Under the pieces are notes generated by a model. The model worked only from the letters and a program-made list of their open reading frames with translations. It ran no database searches and was not told where the DNA came from. From assembly GCA_034509925.1 (NCBI GenBank), contig CM067526.1, forward strand, positions 12,755,510 through 12,819,509: DNA of 64,000 nt. The letters run 5' to 3'. Positions within the stretch are counted from its first letter, which is position 1. Each line of letters begins with the position of its first letter. The stretch comes from Hirudinaria manillensis (lineage: Eukaryota; Annelida; Clitellata; Hirudinida; Hirudinidae). Position numbers and translations under genes: made by a program. This document shows, one piece after another, positions 26,401-39,742 of this stretch.

Positions 26401-27438
26401 GACGATACCAATATTTGTGGCTCTGTCAGCATTCGGTTCTGCCAACGGTTCCATGTTCTCTACAACGAGGTTCAAATGATTGAACTGCCATTTGCAAACC
26501 GTTTCCATAGATCCATCATTGCCACCACCTTCCATCATTTTTTCCAGGTTGCTGTTCGTGGCGGCGAGAAAGAAACACCTCCCGCAGCTCTTCGGCATGG
26601 TCAACGTGGAGCGGATGACCCCGTCTCCGGCCTGCGTCCTCATGGCCTTCTGTGCCATTATGTTCGTCATTCCGGGTAACGTCGGCAGTTTGATAACATT
26701 CATCAGCTTCATCAAGTGGATCTTCTACGGCATGAACATGATATCACTCATCATCTTCAGATACCGAGCTCCTTATAAGTTCTCGGAAAGGGCTTTTAAA
26801 GTACGTAATTGCTCTCTTGTGCGAGTGGAGTGGCTCCATTTTATTAATGTATTTATAAAATAAATTTATATTTTAAAAATCAATTTCGGTTGAAAGGGTT
26901 CAATATTAATTAAATATTAATTAGTATGTAAAAAGTATTGGTAATAAATTTGTGGTATTATTTATGGAATCCTAAATATGTAAAATTAACGAAATAAAAT
27001 TCATAATTCGTCAGGTGCCGCTAGTAATTCCGATATTCGTGGTACTCGCTGCCATCTTCATAGTGGTGGTGCCTATCGTCACCGATCCACAAATCGAGTT
27101 TCTGTTTGCATTCCTCTTCATCCTCATTGGATATTTATTTTACATTCCATTCGTTCACTTCCAACTCTACCCCAAATGCATGGGTGAGGTTTATTTCTTG
27201 GCTGGCGAGTTTAGGAGGGCTGGGAAGGCCATGATTGTTCTCGTTTATCAGTTTTTTTAATATAAAGAGAATTTAAGATAATATTCTTGTGACCGGGTGA
27301 TACCAAGAGATTGCAAATCAAAGCAATACAATATTAAATAAATATAATATAATAAATAATTTCATTTTGATTCCAGATTACGTCACCATGTTCATCCAGC
27401 TATTCTTCCAGATCTCCACTCCAGGAAAAAGCGATTAA
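23429..27438 (+). CDS. b(0,+)-type amino acid transporter, SLC7 light chain (copy 1)
   Basis: Twelve-TM exchanger of the heteromeric SLC7 family, predicted to move neutral/cationic amino acids across the plasma membrane with a heavy-chain partner. Exons: 23429-23570, 24212-24313, 24585-24833, 25049-25174, 25604-25703, 25861-25905, 26102-26225, 26366-26469, 26548-26800, 27015-27183, 27377-27438; all phases join to 491 aa. Visible hallmarks: TM1 [17 protein letters not shown]3 entry [15 protein letters not shown], the Cys at about residue 148 (DDGCGD) that in the family forms the disulfide to the heavy chain, [15 protein letters not shown], and [10 protein letters not shown]. It resembles SLC7A9 (b0,+AT) more than the LATs by eye. 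The start ATG lies 33 codons before TM1. Convergent with its paralog at 27854-31537. Confidence 0.9.
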
Positions 27439-27853
27439 GAGTTCCGCGAAAAAAGATATAAATAACTAAATAATCAACCGAATCTTTTTTAAAGTTCTTT
27501 AATTGAATCTAATAAAAATAAGTATCAGCATAAATTAAACAGAAAACATAAACTACACTAGATATAACTAGTCTCCACAACTTCAGAAGTTTAAAAACTA
27601 AAAATATTCAAATAAAACACTTAAATTTTCAAATAAAGACATTCATAATTTCGTTGCGCAGCAAAAATAAATCTCTAAAAATCTCCAACCTTCACAAGTG
27701 ACTTGGCGGATGTTGGAAAATAAACAAAATACTTCCACATAAAAACTTATCAAACGATGAAAGTCTATCTTTGGAATGTCAAGAAAGCTTTGAAAATGTT
27801 CCTAAGACAATGGACGACTAAAAAATAAATAATATCATCCCGAACTCAACATT
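27439..27853. other. Convergent 3' UTR interval
   Basis: 415 bp of AT-rich sequence between the stop codons of the two convergent transporter genes, expected to contain both 3' UTRs. AATAAA occurs on + at 27510 and 27611. No other gene seen. Confidence 0.6.
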
Positions 27854-30800
27854 TCATTCCTGGATCGGTTTGAAGACTTTGAACAGAAGTTGTACGGATT
27901 CAGTCAACTTGTCTGAAAATAAATATTTTAGTTAGAGACGAAATAATTTGTTTAATAATTTTTAAAAAATCGAATTACGATGCAGGTAGCATGTTTAGAA
28001 CGACTATAAATTGTGACCGAATATCCGAGTATAAAATTGCTTATATATTAATCTATTTTTAATAATTTTTTTTTATTTTTAATAAATTTTCTATTTATTC
28101 AGTTTGAATAAATAAATAAATAAATAAACAATAATAGATATTAAACAGCAAACTAGTATTTTAAATAACTAGTTGTGTTTATAAATTAACTAATTAGAAT
28201 AATGCTACTCGAAATAAACAAGCTAACAACCAACTAACCCATAAACCTTGGCTTAAGTTTGAGATGAACCAGTGGTAAGTACAGTAGGTACCCAAGGAGA
28301 ATGAAACCCATGGCAAAGAAGTAACCAATCTGAGGTTTCAGGATCAACGGTATGACGACCAGACACGATGATATTAAGAGGCAGACGACAGGAAGGATTA
28401 GTGGAACCTGAATTGTATTGAAACAAAGTTTATTTCTAAATTAATTAATAATTTGTTCTAAATTAAATGTTTATTTCTTAATGAAGTGTTTATTTTTAAA
28501 TTAAATGTTAACGAATTCCTTTATACCCCACTTCAAAGTCAAAGTTCAAGGTCAAGGTCATGGTCATGGTAAAGAAGACCAATCACTTGCCTTAACAGGT
28601 CTTGGCACATCCCTATATTTGGCTTTCTTCCTGAGGACTATGACAGCTGCGAAACTGAAACTGTTGAAGAAGAGAATGACGAAGCTCAACGAATCGATGA
28701 GTGTCGTTATGGTGCCTACGAAGATTATCATCAGACCGAAGGTCACCTGTAGTGCATAGGAGAATAACACTGGAATTACCCATGAGATGTGCTTTGTGGA
28801 AGGTTGCATTTTTGATTAATACTAGAAATTAATAACATTAATCTAATATTTATAATTGTATTTATAATAGGAATTATGATTATTAATTGATAAAAAAGAA
28901 ATAACTAAATAAACTGATAAATAAATTCTAAAAAGTATTTATTTATTATATTAATAATGAAAAATAAATCCGAACGTTGCAGAGTACGGCAGTTATGGGG
29001 GTGAACCTTTGAACGTGGACCATGGAGAGGACATTTGGCAGGTGGTCGTTGCGTGCAGCTGCCTTTATCAATCTATTTGTTGGTAAATAATTATTTATTG
29101 AACAATTTGTTTATAATATTATTATGAATTAATGTGTATTATTAATTTAGTTGATTGTTGTATCATTGTTGTTTCCTTAATTCATTTTATATACTAATCT
29201 AGAAGGATTAAATGAGGTTAAAACAATTATAATGGTTAACATAAATGTTCTTGATGCTTCTCATTTCCTAGATTTAATTAATAATAATGTAGAGATTTGT
29301 AAATAAGTAGTTAAAAATATAATGGTATAAACGAAAGTTTAAAAGTGAACACGGAATTAATTCCCATCATTCCAATTATTATCCACCTGCCGCCGGAGAA
29401 AAGGCTTCCGTTGCAAGTTCCGATGCAGGAAAGTGCGACGAAGGTGGGAACTATCCATGAAACTTTGGGAATCATGATGTCAGCCCATGTCTGAATGAAT
29501 TATGAATTTTACGAACATTTTAAAAATCTCTCTAAATCACAAAAAAGAAATGCCTTTGCCCAAAATTCAAAATCGCCATGGAACTGATTGTTTTGTGCAC
29601 ATGTAAGTCTACATTTAATGCTCAGTAATAGACTATTATATTCGCGTTTTAGAATTATAGTAAAAATAATATTTGTAATCTTACAAGAGCCACAGCGGCC
29701 GAGTCTGCCATGCGTTCAACACTGAATACAGTAAAGTAGGAGATGTTGACCATGACGTAGATGACGATTACAGAAGGTAAACCAATCATAATCGAGAGCG
29801 GAAGGTTCCTAAACGGTAAATTATTATTATTTTTTAATTTTCTTAACAATTTATTGACAGCGTGTTTCCCTGTTTGAGTATACTTTATGAGATTAAACTT
29901 TTACCTTTCAACGTTTATCATCTCTTCTACAATGAAGTTGGCAGTGTTCCTGAAATGTTCGATTTATTTTCTTTATATTCGCAATTATTTGAACAAATAA
30001 TAAAAGCACAAAATATTAATATTTATCTATTTAAAAAAAAGTCAAAATTGAAATATTAAATAACTGAATAATATAAAAAGGTAAGGATATGTTGTAAAAC
30101 ATTTAACAAAAAAAAAAGGATAAATAGATCTTTAAAATCAATGAAATAAAGAATTCAGTATCTACCATCCGTCGTAGGCCCACATTCCGCTGTAGAAACT
30201 GGTCACGATTGATCCCAAGTTCCAATTTGTTCCTTCGAATCCCGTCTTCAAATTGTCTGTGAGTCCTGCATGTGGTAACGCAGTGGTAACAAATAAGGAT
30301 ACTTTTTTTTGTTTATTTATAACCTAATTATAAATTTTCATTGTAATTTAAAAATTAATAACATCAACAGAACATTATTTGTACGGTGTTTCATGTTTCC
30401 CCTTCATCCTTCTCCCAATAAAGAGCGTCCCTGGTTACCATCCTTAACAACAACAACAACAACAAAAACAACCTTGATAGAGATTAAAAATGCCTCCTCC
30501 GACTATTAAAGCGACAGCTGTCAGTTTTGTGACGGTGAAGATGATTTGAATCCTGCTCGCCATCTTCACACTAAACATGTTGACAGCTCCGAGAAATACT
30601 GCACGATTAAGTTAAATTGATGATCATTATTTGAAATACGATTACAGAAACGTTCTGGTTCGAAAAATTCAATCTCTATAACCAGGAACGAAGTTCAAAA
30701 TTAAAAATAAAAAGGAAAAATTTAAATAGAAAGAAAAATAGTAATAATATCACCCACGGAGAAGAGAAACAGCCAAGAGCTTCTTGATTAGTTCGGGGGG

Positions 30801-31537
30801 CTGGCCGCATCCGTCGTTGAAGATGGGTGCGATGATATACTCGGCAAAAGTCAGAGCCAGCGTGGCCTGGGACCCTGGCTTGATCAGAACGTTGTAAATC
30901 CACGAGAACTGGAAAGACAGAAGCGATCCAAACGCCTCGTGCAAGTAGCTGTAGTCACCCCCTGAGGACTTCACGATTGTTCCAAGCTCAGAGTAGCAAA
31001 ATGCGCCTTGAAGAAGATGATGAAGAAGAAGATAGAATCAAATTGAGTCTTAGTACATGGAATCAAATGACGCTAAATAATATGACTAATTTAGCTCGAG
31101 AAGTAAGCCAATTAATACGCTCGCTGTTATCGTAATTCACGTTTTCCTTCTTTAATGAAATCAGTTTTAAACCTAAATAATAAAAATCTAGAACCATTAC
31201 CTAACAGAGAAAACAGACCGCACAACAGCCACACGAGTAGAGTCATTCCAACGCTTCCGGAATACATCGCCACTCCACGTGGAGATATGAATATGCCGGA
31301 ACCTGAATAGTTCACAACATTCCAGCTGAATACACCAACAGTGCATTTGGGCTAAATGGTCGAAATTCACTCACCTATTATGGTACCGACGATAAAGGAT
31401 ATTCCACCAAGAAGACCAATCGTCCTGGGTACGGTCAGCCCATCGTTCACAATTTTCACATCTTTTTCTTTTGAGTTTTCCCTTCTCCTTTTCCCTTCTT
31501 CGTCATATCCATTTTGAATCGAAACTCTACCGTTCAT
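27854..31537 (-). CDS. b(0,+)-type amino acid transporter, SLC7 light chain (copy 2)
   Basis: Paralog of the preceding gene on the opposite strand. Exons from 5' to 3': 31375-31537, 31201-31302, 30758-31006, 30473-30598, 30166-30265, 29905-29949, 29685-29808, 29387-29490, 28976-29072, 28591-28746, 28239-28407, 27854-27912; total 497 aa. Hallmarks: [30 protein letters not shown], the heavy-chain-type Cys at about residue 155 (NDGCGQ), [15 protein letters not shown] and [10 protein letters not shown]. Exon lengths 102, 249, 126, 100, 45, 124, 104 and 169 equal those of copy 1. Copy 1's 253-bp exon is here split (97+156) by an extra intron, and the following intron has a GC donor (AAG|GCAAGT). 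Specificity within SLC7 is not determinable by eye. Confidence 0.9.
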
Positions 31538-33216
31538 TTTGTCGTGTACATCAGATCAAAAAGAGTCTGGAGCGGAGCCACTGAATTCCTGTCAACGCTG
31601 CAAGCAGAAACTAATGTTAACTGCTCTTAGGACGACCATTCAACTGACTCATTCCATTGGTCGCTCAACATTGACAGTAACGACAACGACACAGCGACGG
31701 TGCAGTCTACCTGCGTGAAATAAGTTCATTACCGTCTCAAAGTACAAAGGTAGCAATATTCAGTGGCCAACGGCAATGAATTTGCATTAAACACGAATCG
31801 AAAACATGCCTAGGAAACCATAAACAGACGTATGTAGAGGAGATTGAAGTTCAACGTCCCTTTTAAATATTTACATCTCGTGATGCCAAGAACTTGCTCG
31901 ATATATTAGGGGATTATCAATTGATTAGGAATTCAACCGACGCTACAAATTGCTGAAATTCAATTTTTATAGGCAGCAGCTTTTCATAATACTGCTTGCA
32001 TTTTTACGACCCTCGGTTACAGTTCGCTGAGAATCAAAAACTTCATTTTCAATTCGACGAAACATTCCTTACTTCGTCAGACAGACATAAGTTTTTGTTT
32101 ATTTTAAGAAAAGCTCCAAATAAATTTCAATTGCTTTTTAAAATACGTTTTTTTAAAATAAAGTTCTTACTTACGGTATGTCGAGTCAGTTCCAGTTTAG
32201 ACCAGCCACTCCTTGAGTTGAAATAACTGGTAGCTTTTTGTTCTATGAGAAACGCATATCTCCTCGATTAAACCAGTATTGGCAGGTCTCAATAAACCTC
32301 TTAATCCTTGAATCTTTTGTATTGTACTCTTTAAGACTGCTATTTTTACCTTTCCTAGTCATGGCTTATTATAATCTTCTAACTAGGCAATTGAGAAATA
32401 ACCAGCTTAGATCGGTTTAACGATACGACCAATAGAATTTAGCATTGCCAGTATCGAACTTTGAGGCCCTATCATCTAAATTTAATTATGGTTTAGTACG
32501 TAATAATAACTTTCGACTCATTATGATCCTGGGGAAGAAGCGGGATAATAAATTAAGGTTACATTAACGAGTTAAACCTTCCAATAACTTTCATTATTGA
32601 TACAAAGAAAACTCTTGCAGCGGGTTGCTTAAAAAGATATGCCGAGTTCTTATGGATATGCCAAGGTAAATAACATGTTTTATTTAGATCAACGTTTAAT
32701 CAAACAACCGGGAAACCGAACTGAAGCAAACGAGATGAACTGCAACTGTGAAATTCTCTACATACGTTATTCTAACCTGTTCTATAAATACGATAATCTT
32801 CAAAGCATCTGTTACTGATGTGAACATCACCCAGATATCACATTGTTAACATAAACTTTACCCCGAAAGTACTTGGTTTTCAGCTGTAGTTCACATATTT
32901 CATTAAAGTTGCGTTTCTGTTCAGGAAAAACAAAACATAGCTCTACTAAGAAAGACTGGTTCTTTGTCAAAATACTGGCAAATTAATCCTTAATTATCCT
33001 CGCCTAAGGTCGTGAAATCATCGGGTGTTTTTGTATGTCCTTGTTCTACGCTTGTTTCAATTGTTTTCCAAGAACTTCTTGAAGATCAATTGAAATTGGC
33101 AACAAATTGCTTAATTCTTTTTAATTATATTCGAAATAATGTTGTTTGTAAATATTTCACTTCATTCGCTTTACGATGACAATCATGGACAGATTTAAAC
33201 AGCGCCCTATTAGAAT

Positions 33217-33254
33217 TCTCTCTTTCTTTCTCTTTCTCTCTCTCTCTCTCTCTC
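33217..33254. repeat. (CT)n tract
   Basis: Pyrimidine-only run of TTTC then CT dinucleotides on +, i.e. a GAGA-type tract on -. Confidence 0.9.
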
Positions 33255-35090
33255 TATGAGAATTATTATTAAGCCGGTTCCACAAGATAACTAGCCAATA
33301 CAGGTCATAGAAAATAATTTTTTTATTTCTGAAAATAAAGATGTCTGAGATTGTCTTTCACTAGTAAATCTTCAGAAATTATAAAGAAAAAGTTAAGGCT
33401 ATATATATATAATTCGAATTAAAATCAGCTTAGCTTCGTTTTAACCTCCTATTTTAGCGAAAAGTTAATTTTCTGAGAATACTTGCAAAAACAGTTTTTT
33501 AAAATCACTATTATTAAATTGTTAATTCAACCCTTAATTTATTAACAAATATTTGTAAGAAAAAAAGATTAATAAAGATTTCTTTATTTCAATTCTTTCT
33601 TGCCAGTGTCCGCAAGGTTGTTCCAATAACCTGTTGAAGGAAACGCTCTGATAAAATGACTGATAAGACCGTGTCAATTCTAGCATCAGGATTTTATGAC
33701 AATTGATAGACATTATAAAATAGTCTATTTAAAGTATTGCATATTATGAAGATGAAGTTTCTTTGTTGGTGTTTGTTTTTGTGTTAAAATATAATTAAAC
33801 TCTTACTTTGTTTTTAAAGTTTAGGAGTTTATTGTTTTGATTTTTCAGACATTTAGAAAGCATTCGTTAACCTCTGTAGCTATGTTCAATCGTGTTATAT
33901 TATGTTTAAAAATAGAGGGGAAATCTAAAGGATGGTAATAGAAAATGCCAGAAGTGGTATTGGAAAGTGCTTGGAGATTCACTTAAGATGTCTTTTTATA
34001 ACGATCAAGGTGAAAATATAGATTGCTGACACTCCAGGATAATTCGGGGGATCACGATTGGTTAATAAAAAAAAAACAAAACATTAGCAATAAAACTTTA
34101 AACTAGATCAGTAGGAATGTTTATTGCTTTATGATCATCATTCTTTTAAAAAATATTTTTTTATAATTTTTAAAAATGTCTCTTAACTCAACACCTTCGA
34201 GTAGACTCTCTTCCGTGAGATGAGTCGATGGATGGATCTTTGCTGTTCTTTATAAGTTCTTTCGGTCAATAGTGAACATTAGGAAAATCATGACTATCAC
34301 GCCATTTATCTGTATTGATATTCATTTCTTGAGTTTGGCCAAAAGATAAAAAAGATATAAAATGTATTTTGACTAAAATACGATATCACATGACATGTAT
34401 GCAATCACACATGATTTTGAAATCGTATTGAGACCTTAACTTTCTGGCGACATTCCTTAATATTTTTTATTATTATTATTAGGAATAATAATTTGATGAT
34501 ATTAATAACTCAGTACGATAATGATGGCTTTATTTATAAAGCGCTCCCATTAGCCACTTAAAAGCCTCTGGATCAATTTATTTGGATTAAATCGTGGGAT
34601 TTTCAGTAATTATCGGAACAATAAGACAAAAACAATTAAACTTTAAATCCTTTCAAAATCATTGTCGATTGAAACTCCACTGCACTCGAGAAACCAAAGT
34701 TCGAAAGTTCAAAGTTCAGAACGACGCCCATTCAGCGATTAGCAAGCTTTTAAGTGCAACTTGGTTCGCCTGGGGAATTCCAGAAGCTAAGAATAACCTG
34801 TTTGTATATACTATTTTGTTTGTCCTAGTTTCAATGGATCTTTCGAGAAAACATTTTAATAAATTCAACTTCAATAGATCGCTTAAAACGAGCAAATATT
34901 TACTCAGATTTACTACTCTTTTGTGACTATTAAGAAAAAAAAACTACAAAAACCCAGTCACTGAGTTGCGAAACCGAAAGAGACAGAAACATCACGACAC
35001 TTTGCAATGTCGCGTTATTGTTATTAGAGAAGGGTGGATAAAGGTCATTCCAATCCAATCTACGATGAGAGAAAAATCGTAATCATCGTG

Positions 35091-35104
35091 GTTGTCATGG
35101 TGAC
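35091..35104 (+). promoter_or_regulatory. RFX X-box-like site
   Basis: GTTGTCATGGTGAC matches the RFX dyad. It lies about 560 bp before the triple array at 35665-35710. Confidence 0.35.
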
Positions 35105-35664
35105 GGAGAATAAACAACTCGTCTCGCCCTGCCATATTAAACTACCGCTGGAGAGAAATTGGACTCTTCCGACGAGTTTTCAGACGTCCGGAAAATTCTC
35201 GTCAAAATGGGAGCCATTTTTTGTAACAATTTGGCAACAACTGGCTGGATAATCTTTTTTTTGTGTGTTTCAATTTTTCCAGTTTTTTGCAATTTGCAAT
35301 TTTCTAAATTCTTGCGCAACCAATTTTATAAATCATCATTAATTATCCTATAATAATAATAATATTATTATTATAATATAATTATTAATAATTAATTAAT
35401 AATATAATATAATAATAATAATTATTATTATTATTATTTTCCATCATTTATATTGCCATGAATGTCAGCAGCAGAAAAATAAACAGAAAAATAAGTCAAG
35501 ACACAGACACGCAGAAATCACTTTTAAAAGAAATCATAATAAAATTATTAATGGGTTAAGTAAAACCATTCATGAATATTCATGAAGCTCAGTGCCACGC
35601 CAGTTAGGATCTGTCACCTCAGCACGCCTCCGTTCATTAGACTTCCAGAAATAAGAGGTTACCG

Positions 35665-35710
35665 GTCTCCATGGTTACGGGTTTCCATGGTGACAGATTT
35701 CCATGGCTAC
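35665..35710 (+). promoter_or_regulatory. Three RFX X-box-like motifs at exact 16-bp period
   Basis: GTCTCCATGGTTAC (35665-35678), GTTTCCATGGTGAC (35681-35694) and ATTTCCATGGCTAC (35697-35710) start exactly 16 bp apart and are preceded by a partial unit (GGTTACCG). All share TTCCATGG/CTCCATGG cores with an X-box-like right half. It may be a bound array or a 16-bp tandem repeat that happens to resemble X-boxes. Confidence 0.45.
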
Positions 35711-35728
35711 CTGTGATTTCCCTCCTCA

Positions 35729-35750
35729 CACCTGCTGTTCCAAGCAGGTG
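35729..35750. promoter_or_regulatory. Inverted pair of CACCTG E-boxes
   Basis: CACCTGCT-GTTCCA-AGCAGGTG is a perfect 8-bp inverted repeat containing two CACCTG E-boxes of the Snail/bHLH type, 19 bp after the X-box-like array. Confidence 0.4.
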
Positions 35751-36034
35751 GAAATGCAGGGAAACATTTGAAACGTGATATTGCAAATGTTTATATATGT
35801 AATTTTATTATATTTTTAAAAGTTCAATTATCTTGATTTTAAATTAAACTAATACTTATTAATTTCTTATAAAACTCTATTGTCATATCGTTGTTCTAGT
35901 TAATTGATAATATTCAAAGTTAGTAATATAAAATAATCAAAATAATGGAAAACATGACCTTCAACAGAGATCCGTTGTGGCGAGAGGAGAGGAAATAAAA
36001 CTATTCCAAAACCTCCGGAAATGACCACTCCGTG

Positions 36035-36042
36035 TGACGTCA
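36035..36042. promoter_or_regulatory. Palindromic CRE (TGACGTCA)
   Basis: Perfect CREB/ATF site in complex intergenic sequence. No TATA or gene start is evident next to it. Confidence 0.35.
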
Positions 36043-38678
36043 CATCAACAGAAAATCTAATTTCAAATGGTGCTAGAATGTTGCTCTGTCTCCTCTAAGC
36101 TCTCACTTGAAACTAGATTTCCCGGTTAAATGCTTCTCGTCTGCTCGGAATCGTAAAACCAGGTTACAGAGTGCACATTGGAATTACACGGATTGGAGAC
36201 ACTCCGATGACATTAGCTCCAGACGTGCACTGAAAATTATCCTTCACAAAACTTCGTATCTTCGTCTTTTTTCTTGTTTTTTTTCAAGCAAGTTTGTCTG
36301 CAAACGTTTTATTCCGGGTTTGTTTTGGACAGCCGTTTATGCGGCACGACATTTCCGGACGCTTCCGGTTCCTACCAGGACAAACATTTGGCATCGCTGG
36401 CTGTATCATCTGTAGCATCCTTTCAAATGCGACAGGTCTTTAACTTTTTGAGAGGACAAATCGAACTGAATCGAACAGAGGACGGTTTTACCCTGGATTG
36501 CTGATTATGAGAACATTAAATGACGACGATAGCAACAACAACAACGACGACGACGACGATGACGACGACATCATCATAAAAAAAAAGGCGACGGTGACGA
36601 CGATGATGACGACGTCGACGAGACAATGAGTCGAGACCAAGGCACTCTCACAGACTCTGAAGAAGCTGACAAAGACAATGGAAGCAAACACGTCGAGAGC
36701 ACCTCAAACAAACTCGAGCCTAATTAGCTCGATTCAAACGAGTATCAGATTCTCACGACCCTCGCCTCCCTCTAAAAACTCTGCCACCTGCGAATCCACC
36801 TGCGAATCCAGCAAAGTCCACGTCTGGAACTGCCGGTCTACTACTTCCTCCACGCAGAGAAGTAAATCTTAAAGGTGAAACTATCCTCTTTACCTGGCTT
36901 TAAATGGAAATCGAAGGCAAAACAAAAAAAAATCAAGTCCACTGAAACTCATTATGTCAACAACGAGAATGGTAATTTACTCTTTGTTGTTATTATTATT
37001 ATTATAACATTAACTCTGTTATTCTTCTTCTTATTATTATTATTATTGGTGTTATTATTTGGAGTAGGTGAAGGTCTTTTTCTTGAAATACACCTGTTGA
37101 ACTCCGAGCTTCTTCCTCTAATAAATCCAAATCCTTTCCACAAATTGAACGCCAGACAAATTACTAAATAAAAGTAATGAAAAGCGCTCGCACAACTCAC
37201 CTGTCATTCGAAATATCCGAGAAACTGCAGAAAGAGATTCGATTTGATTTATATGAAAATTTGAGGTTTCGTAGAATCTTTACGGAGTTTTGAAAGATAA
37301 ACCGAACTCAGCCATGCGTGGTCGCAATCTATTGGGCGATCTTTAGAGAATGCTTTCTGCTAGGGCCATTCAAGCTTTCTATTGCAGCGGAGGATAAACT
37401 CTGTGGGTTCGATCAGAGACAGTAAGTACTAAAGAGAGGTGATTAAGATGTCCATTGTCATGTTTGTTTTCAAAACCTCGTGAAAGCTGTGTCCTATCAC
37501 GCAAACCTCTTTCTAATTGCTACGAACTTTAATTGTGGGAAGACTGTCTTTCACAACAACAACGACAATAACATCATCGACGACAACGTTGAAACATCAA
37601 ACGCCTTTGAATTGCGCGCCTCAGACGAGCTAGCGCTGGACAGGTGCGCGTAAAATGAGTTCGAGTAAAGAATCTGTCTCACGCTTGTTTTATGGACTCG
37701 ACAAGGCGGGATCATTGCAAAAAATGATGATGATAAGATCGCTCGAGGAGGTAGGCTGGTGGGCGCGTTTTGTGCAGGTGCGCGAGTGGGTTGCAGACGT
37801 CACCAGGGTTTTTTATATCTTCAGCTGGCGGTAAATACGCCCATCGATTGGAGTTCACCTGTGGAGTCCGTGAAAGTCTTGGCGCCGAGCACAAACAGTC
37901 GCCACGGATACAGAGAAGCCATTCAGTGCAAACGAGGGACTAAAATATCATCTTCCATCGATCGGGAAAACCAAACAATAATGAAAGTCATGGACTCCAT
38001 CTTGTCGTCAAGTAGTTGCTATTGGCAACTTACTAATGTTGTTGTCGTTATTGATATCATTTTCGTCGTCGTTGCTATTATCGTTGCTGTTAATCGAAAC
38101 TATAAGCAGGTGCTCGAAATGTCGGCGGGTCGTAGGAGTCAAAAATAAACATTGGATCGCGCAAAGATTGATCCAGGCCGATTGAAATTCTGCACTCAAA
38201 CTTCGCTCGATGCCAAGCAAGAAGAAAATCACAGCAATGTGCTAGAAAGAGGAAGCATGTGGCTGAAACAAATTCAGATACATGAAACATCATCATCGTC
38301 CTCGTCGTCGTCGAATACCTGTGGCAATGTGGATGCCCCGTAATTTGGCCAGACGAGGACTGGTGTGGTTTCGAACCGAACTTGTTTGCCAGGAATTGAT
38401 GAAACACTTGCCTCCATTAATGAGCCACTCGGACCAGACGACTGGTGAAAAAAGTTCAGTCATGCAATACAGGCTCGGGCAGAAAGAAAAGGCACAACAA
38501 GAACAATTATAAGCATTCCGTACTCATTCAACCATGCTAAGGGACTTAATTAAGTTTACTACAATGGGACTAAAGCCAACAAATGAATTAATAAATTAAC
38601 AAATAAATCAAATTAAATTATTAAAGCTAAAACATATAGATAACAAATACTGTTGTCGAGTATAGATTATGATATTGG

Positions 38679-39041
38679 TACTTTATTATATTATATTATA
38701 TTATATTATATTATATTATATTATATTATATTATATTATATTATATTATATTATATTATATTATATTATATTATATTATATTATATTATATTATATTATA
38801 TTATATTATATTATATTATATTATATATATTATATTATATTATATTATATTATATTATATTATATTATATTATATATATTATATTATATTATATTATATT
38901 ATATTATATTATATTATATTATATTATATTATATTATATTATATTATATTATATTATATTATATTATATTATATTATATTATATTATATTATATTATATT
39001 ATATTATATTATACTATATTATATTATATTATATTATATTG
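38679..39041. repeat. (TTATA)n pentanucleotide array
   Basis: About 72 near-perfect TTATA units over 360 bp with two ATATAT phase slips and one C substitution. Two overlapping open frames (Leu/Tyr/Ile repeats) are by-products. Confidence 0.95.
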
Positions 39042-39728
39042 AGTGTATTACTACTAGTTCTACAAAGCAGAACGATAACAGTAACAGTGTCTCAAATAAC
39101 GATAATAATAAAAAATATATAGTGACCGAATAATTTCTATTTTATTTTCACTCCTGAGAGAGCTGAGATCAGTAACTTTACTGATGAATGATCGATTTAG
39201 GAATTTTGAGTGAAATCATTTTTCGCCGCATTCCTATTTTTTCTGTCTTGCCTTGGTGGTTCAGCACAATTATTGGTTACGACAGTATCGCATACATTTA
39301 CCTAACGTGTGTGAATAACGTTAGATTGAATAAATTGTGATGAAATGCTAAATAATTGGTCACTCCCGTCAAAATGCACAAAATAGCACATATAATTGAT
39401 TAAGTCACTTAATTTCAGAATTAATTTAACTCACTATCTGCAGAAATTCTTCAAGTCTCAATTTCTAAAGAATATCTTGGATCAGGCGTAATGATTATTG
39501 ATCGACGCTTTGCTGCTTCAATGCCAGCAATAAACCATATAAAACAACAATGGCAATTACGTCCTTTTTCATGTCCACGCAAAACCTTGACTTAAAATTG
39601 CGTACATCGACATGAATCAAACTCACCAATGCCTTGCTAGTATCCTCTCTTCTCTCGAATGAACTTGCGCAATTGCGGTGCACCTGGGGATACTTTCCAG
39701 CAACAAATTTCTAACTAAACAATTGATT

Positions 39729-39742
39729 GTCTCCATAGCAAC
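39729..39742 (+). promoter_or_regulatory. Strong RFX X-box match upstream of FRG1
   Basis: GTCTCCATAGCAAC is a canonical-looking X-box (both half-sites good) located about 490 bp before the FRG1 start codon. Function inferred from motif and position only. Confidence 0.4.

Noticed and set aside
36107-36504. 102- and 76-codon overlapping frames in the intergenic region
   Set aside because: Mixed composition but two equally good overlapping frames, no splice partners and no domain.
38653-39133. Two 129-154-codon Leu/Tyr/Ile frames
   Set aside because: Translation of the (TTATA)n array.
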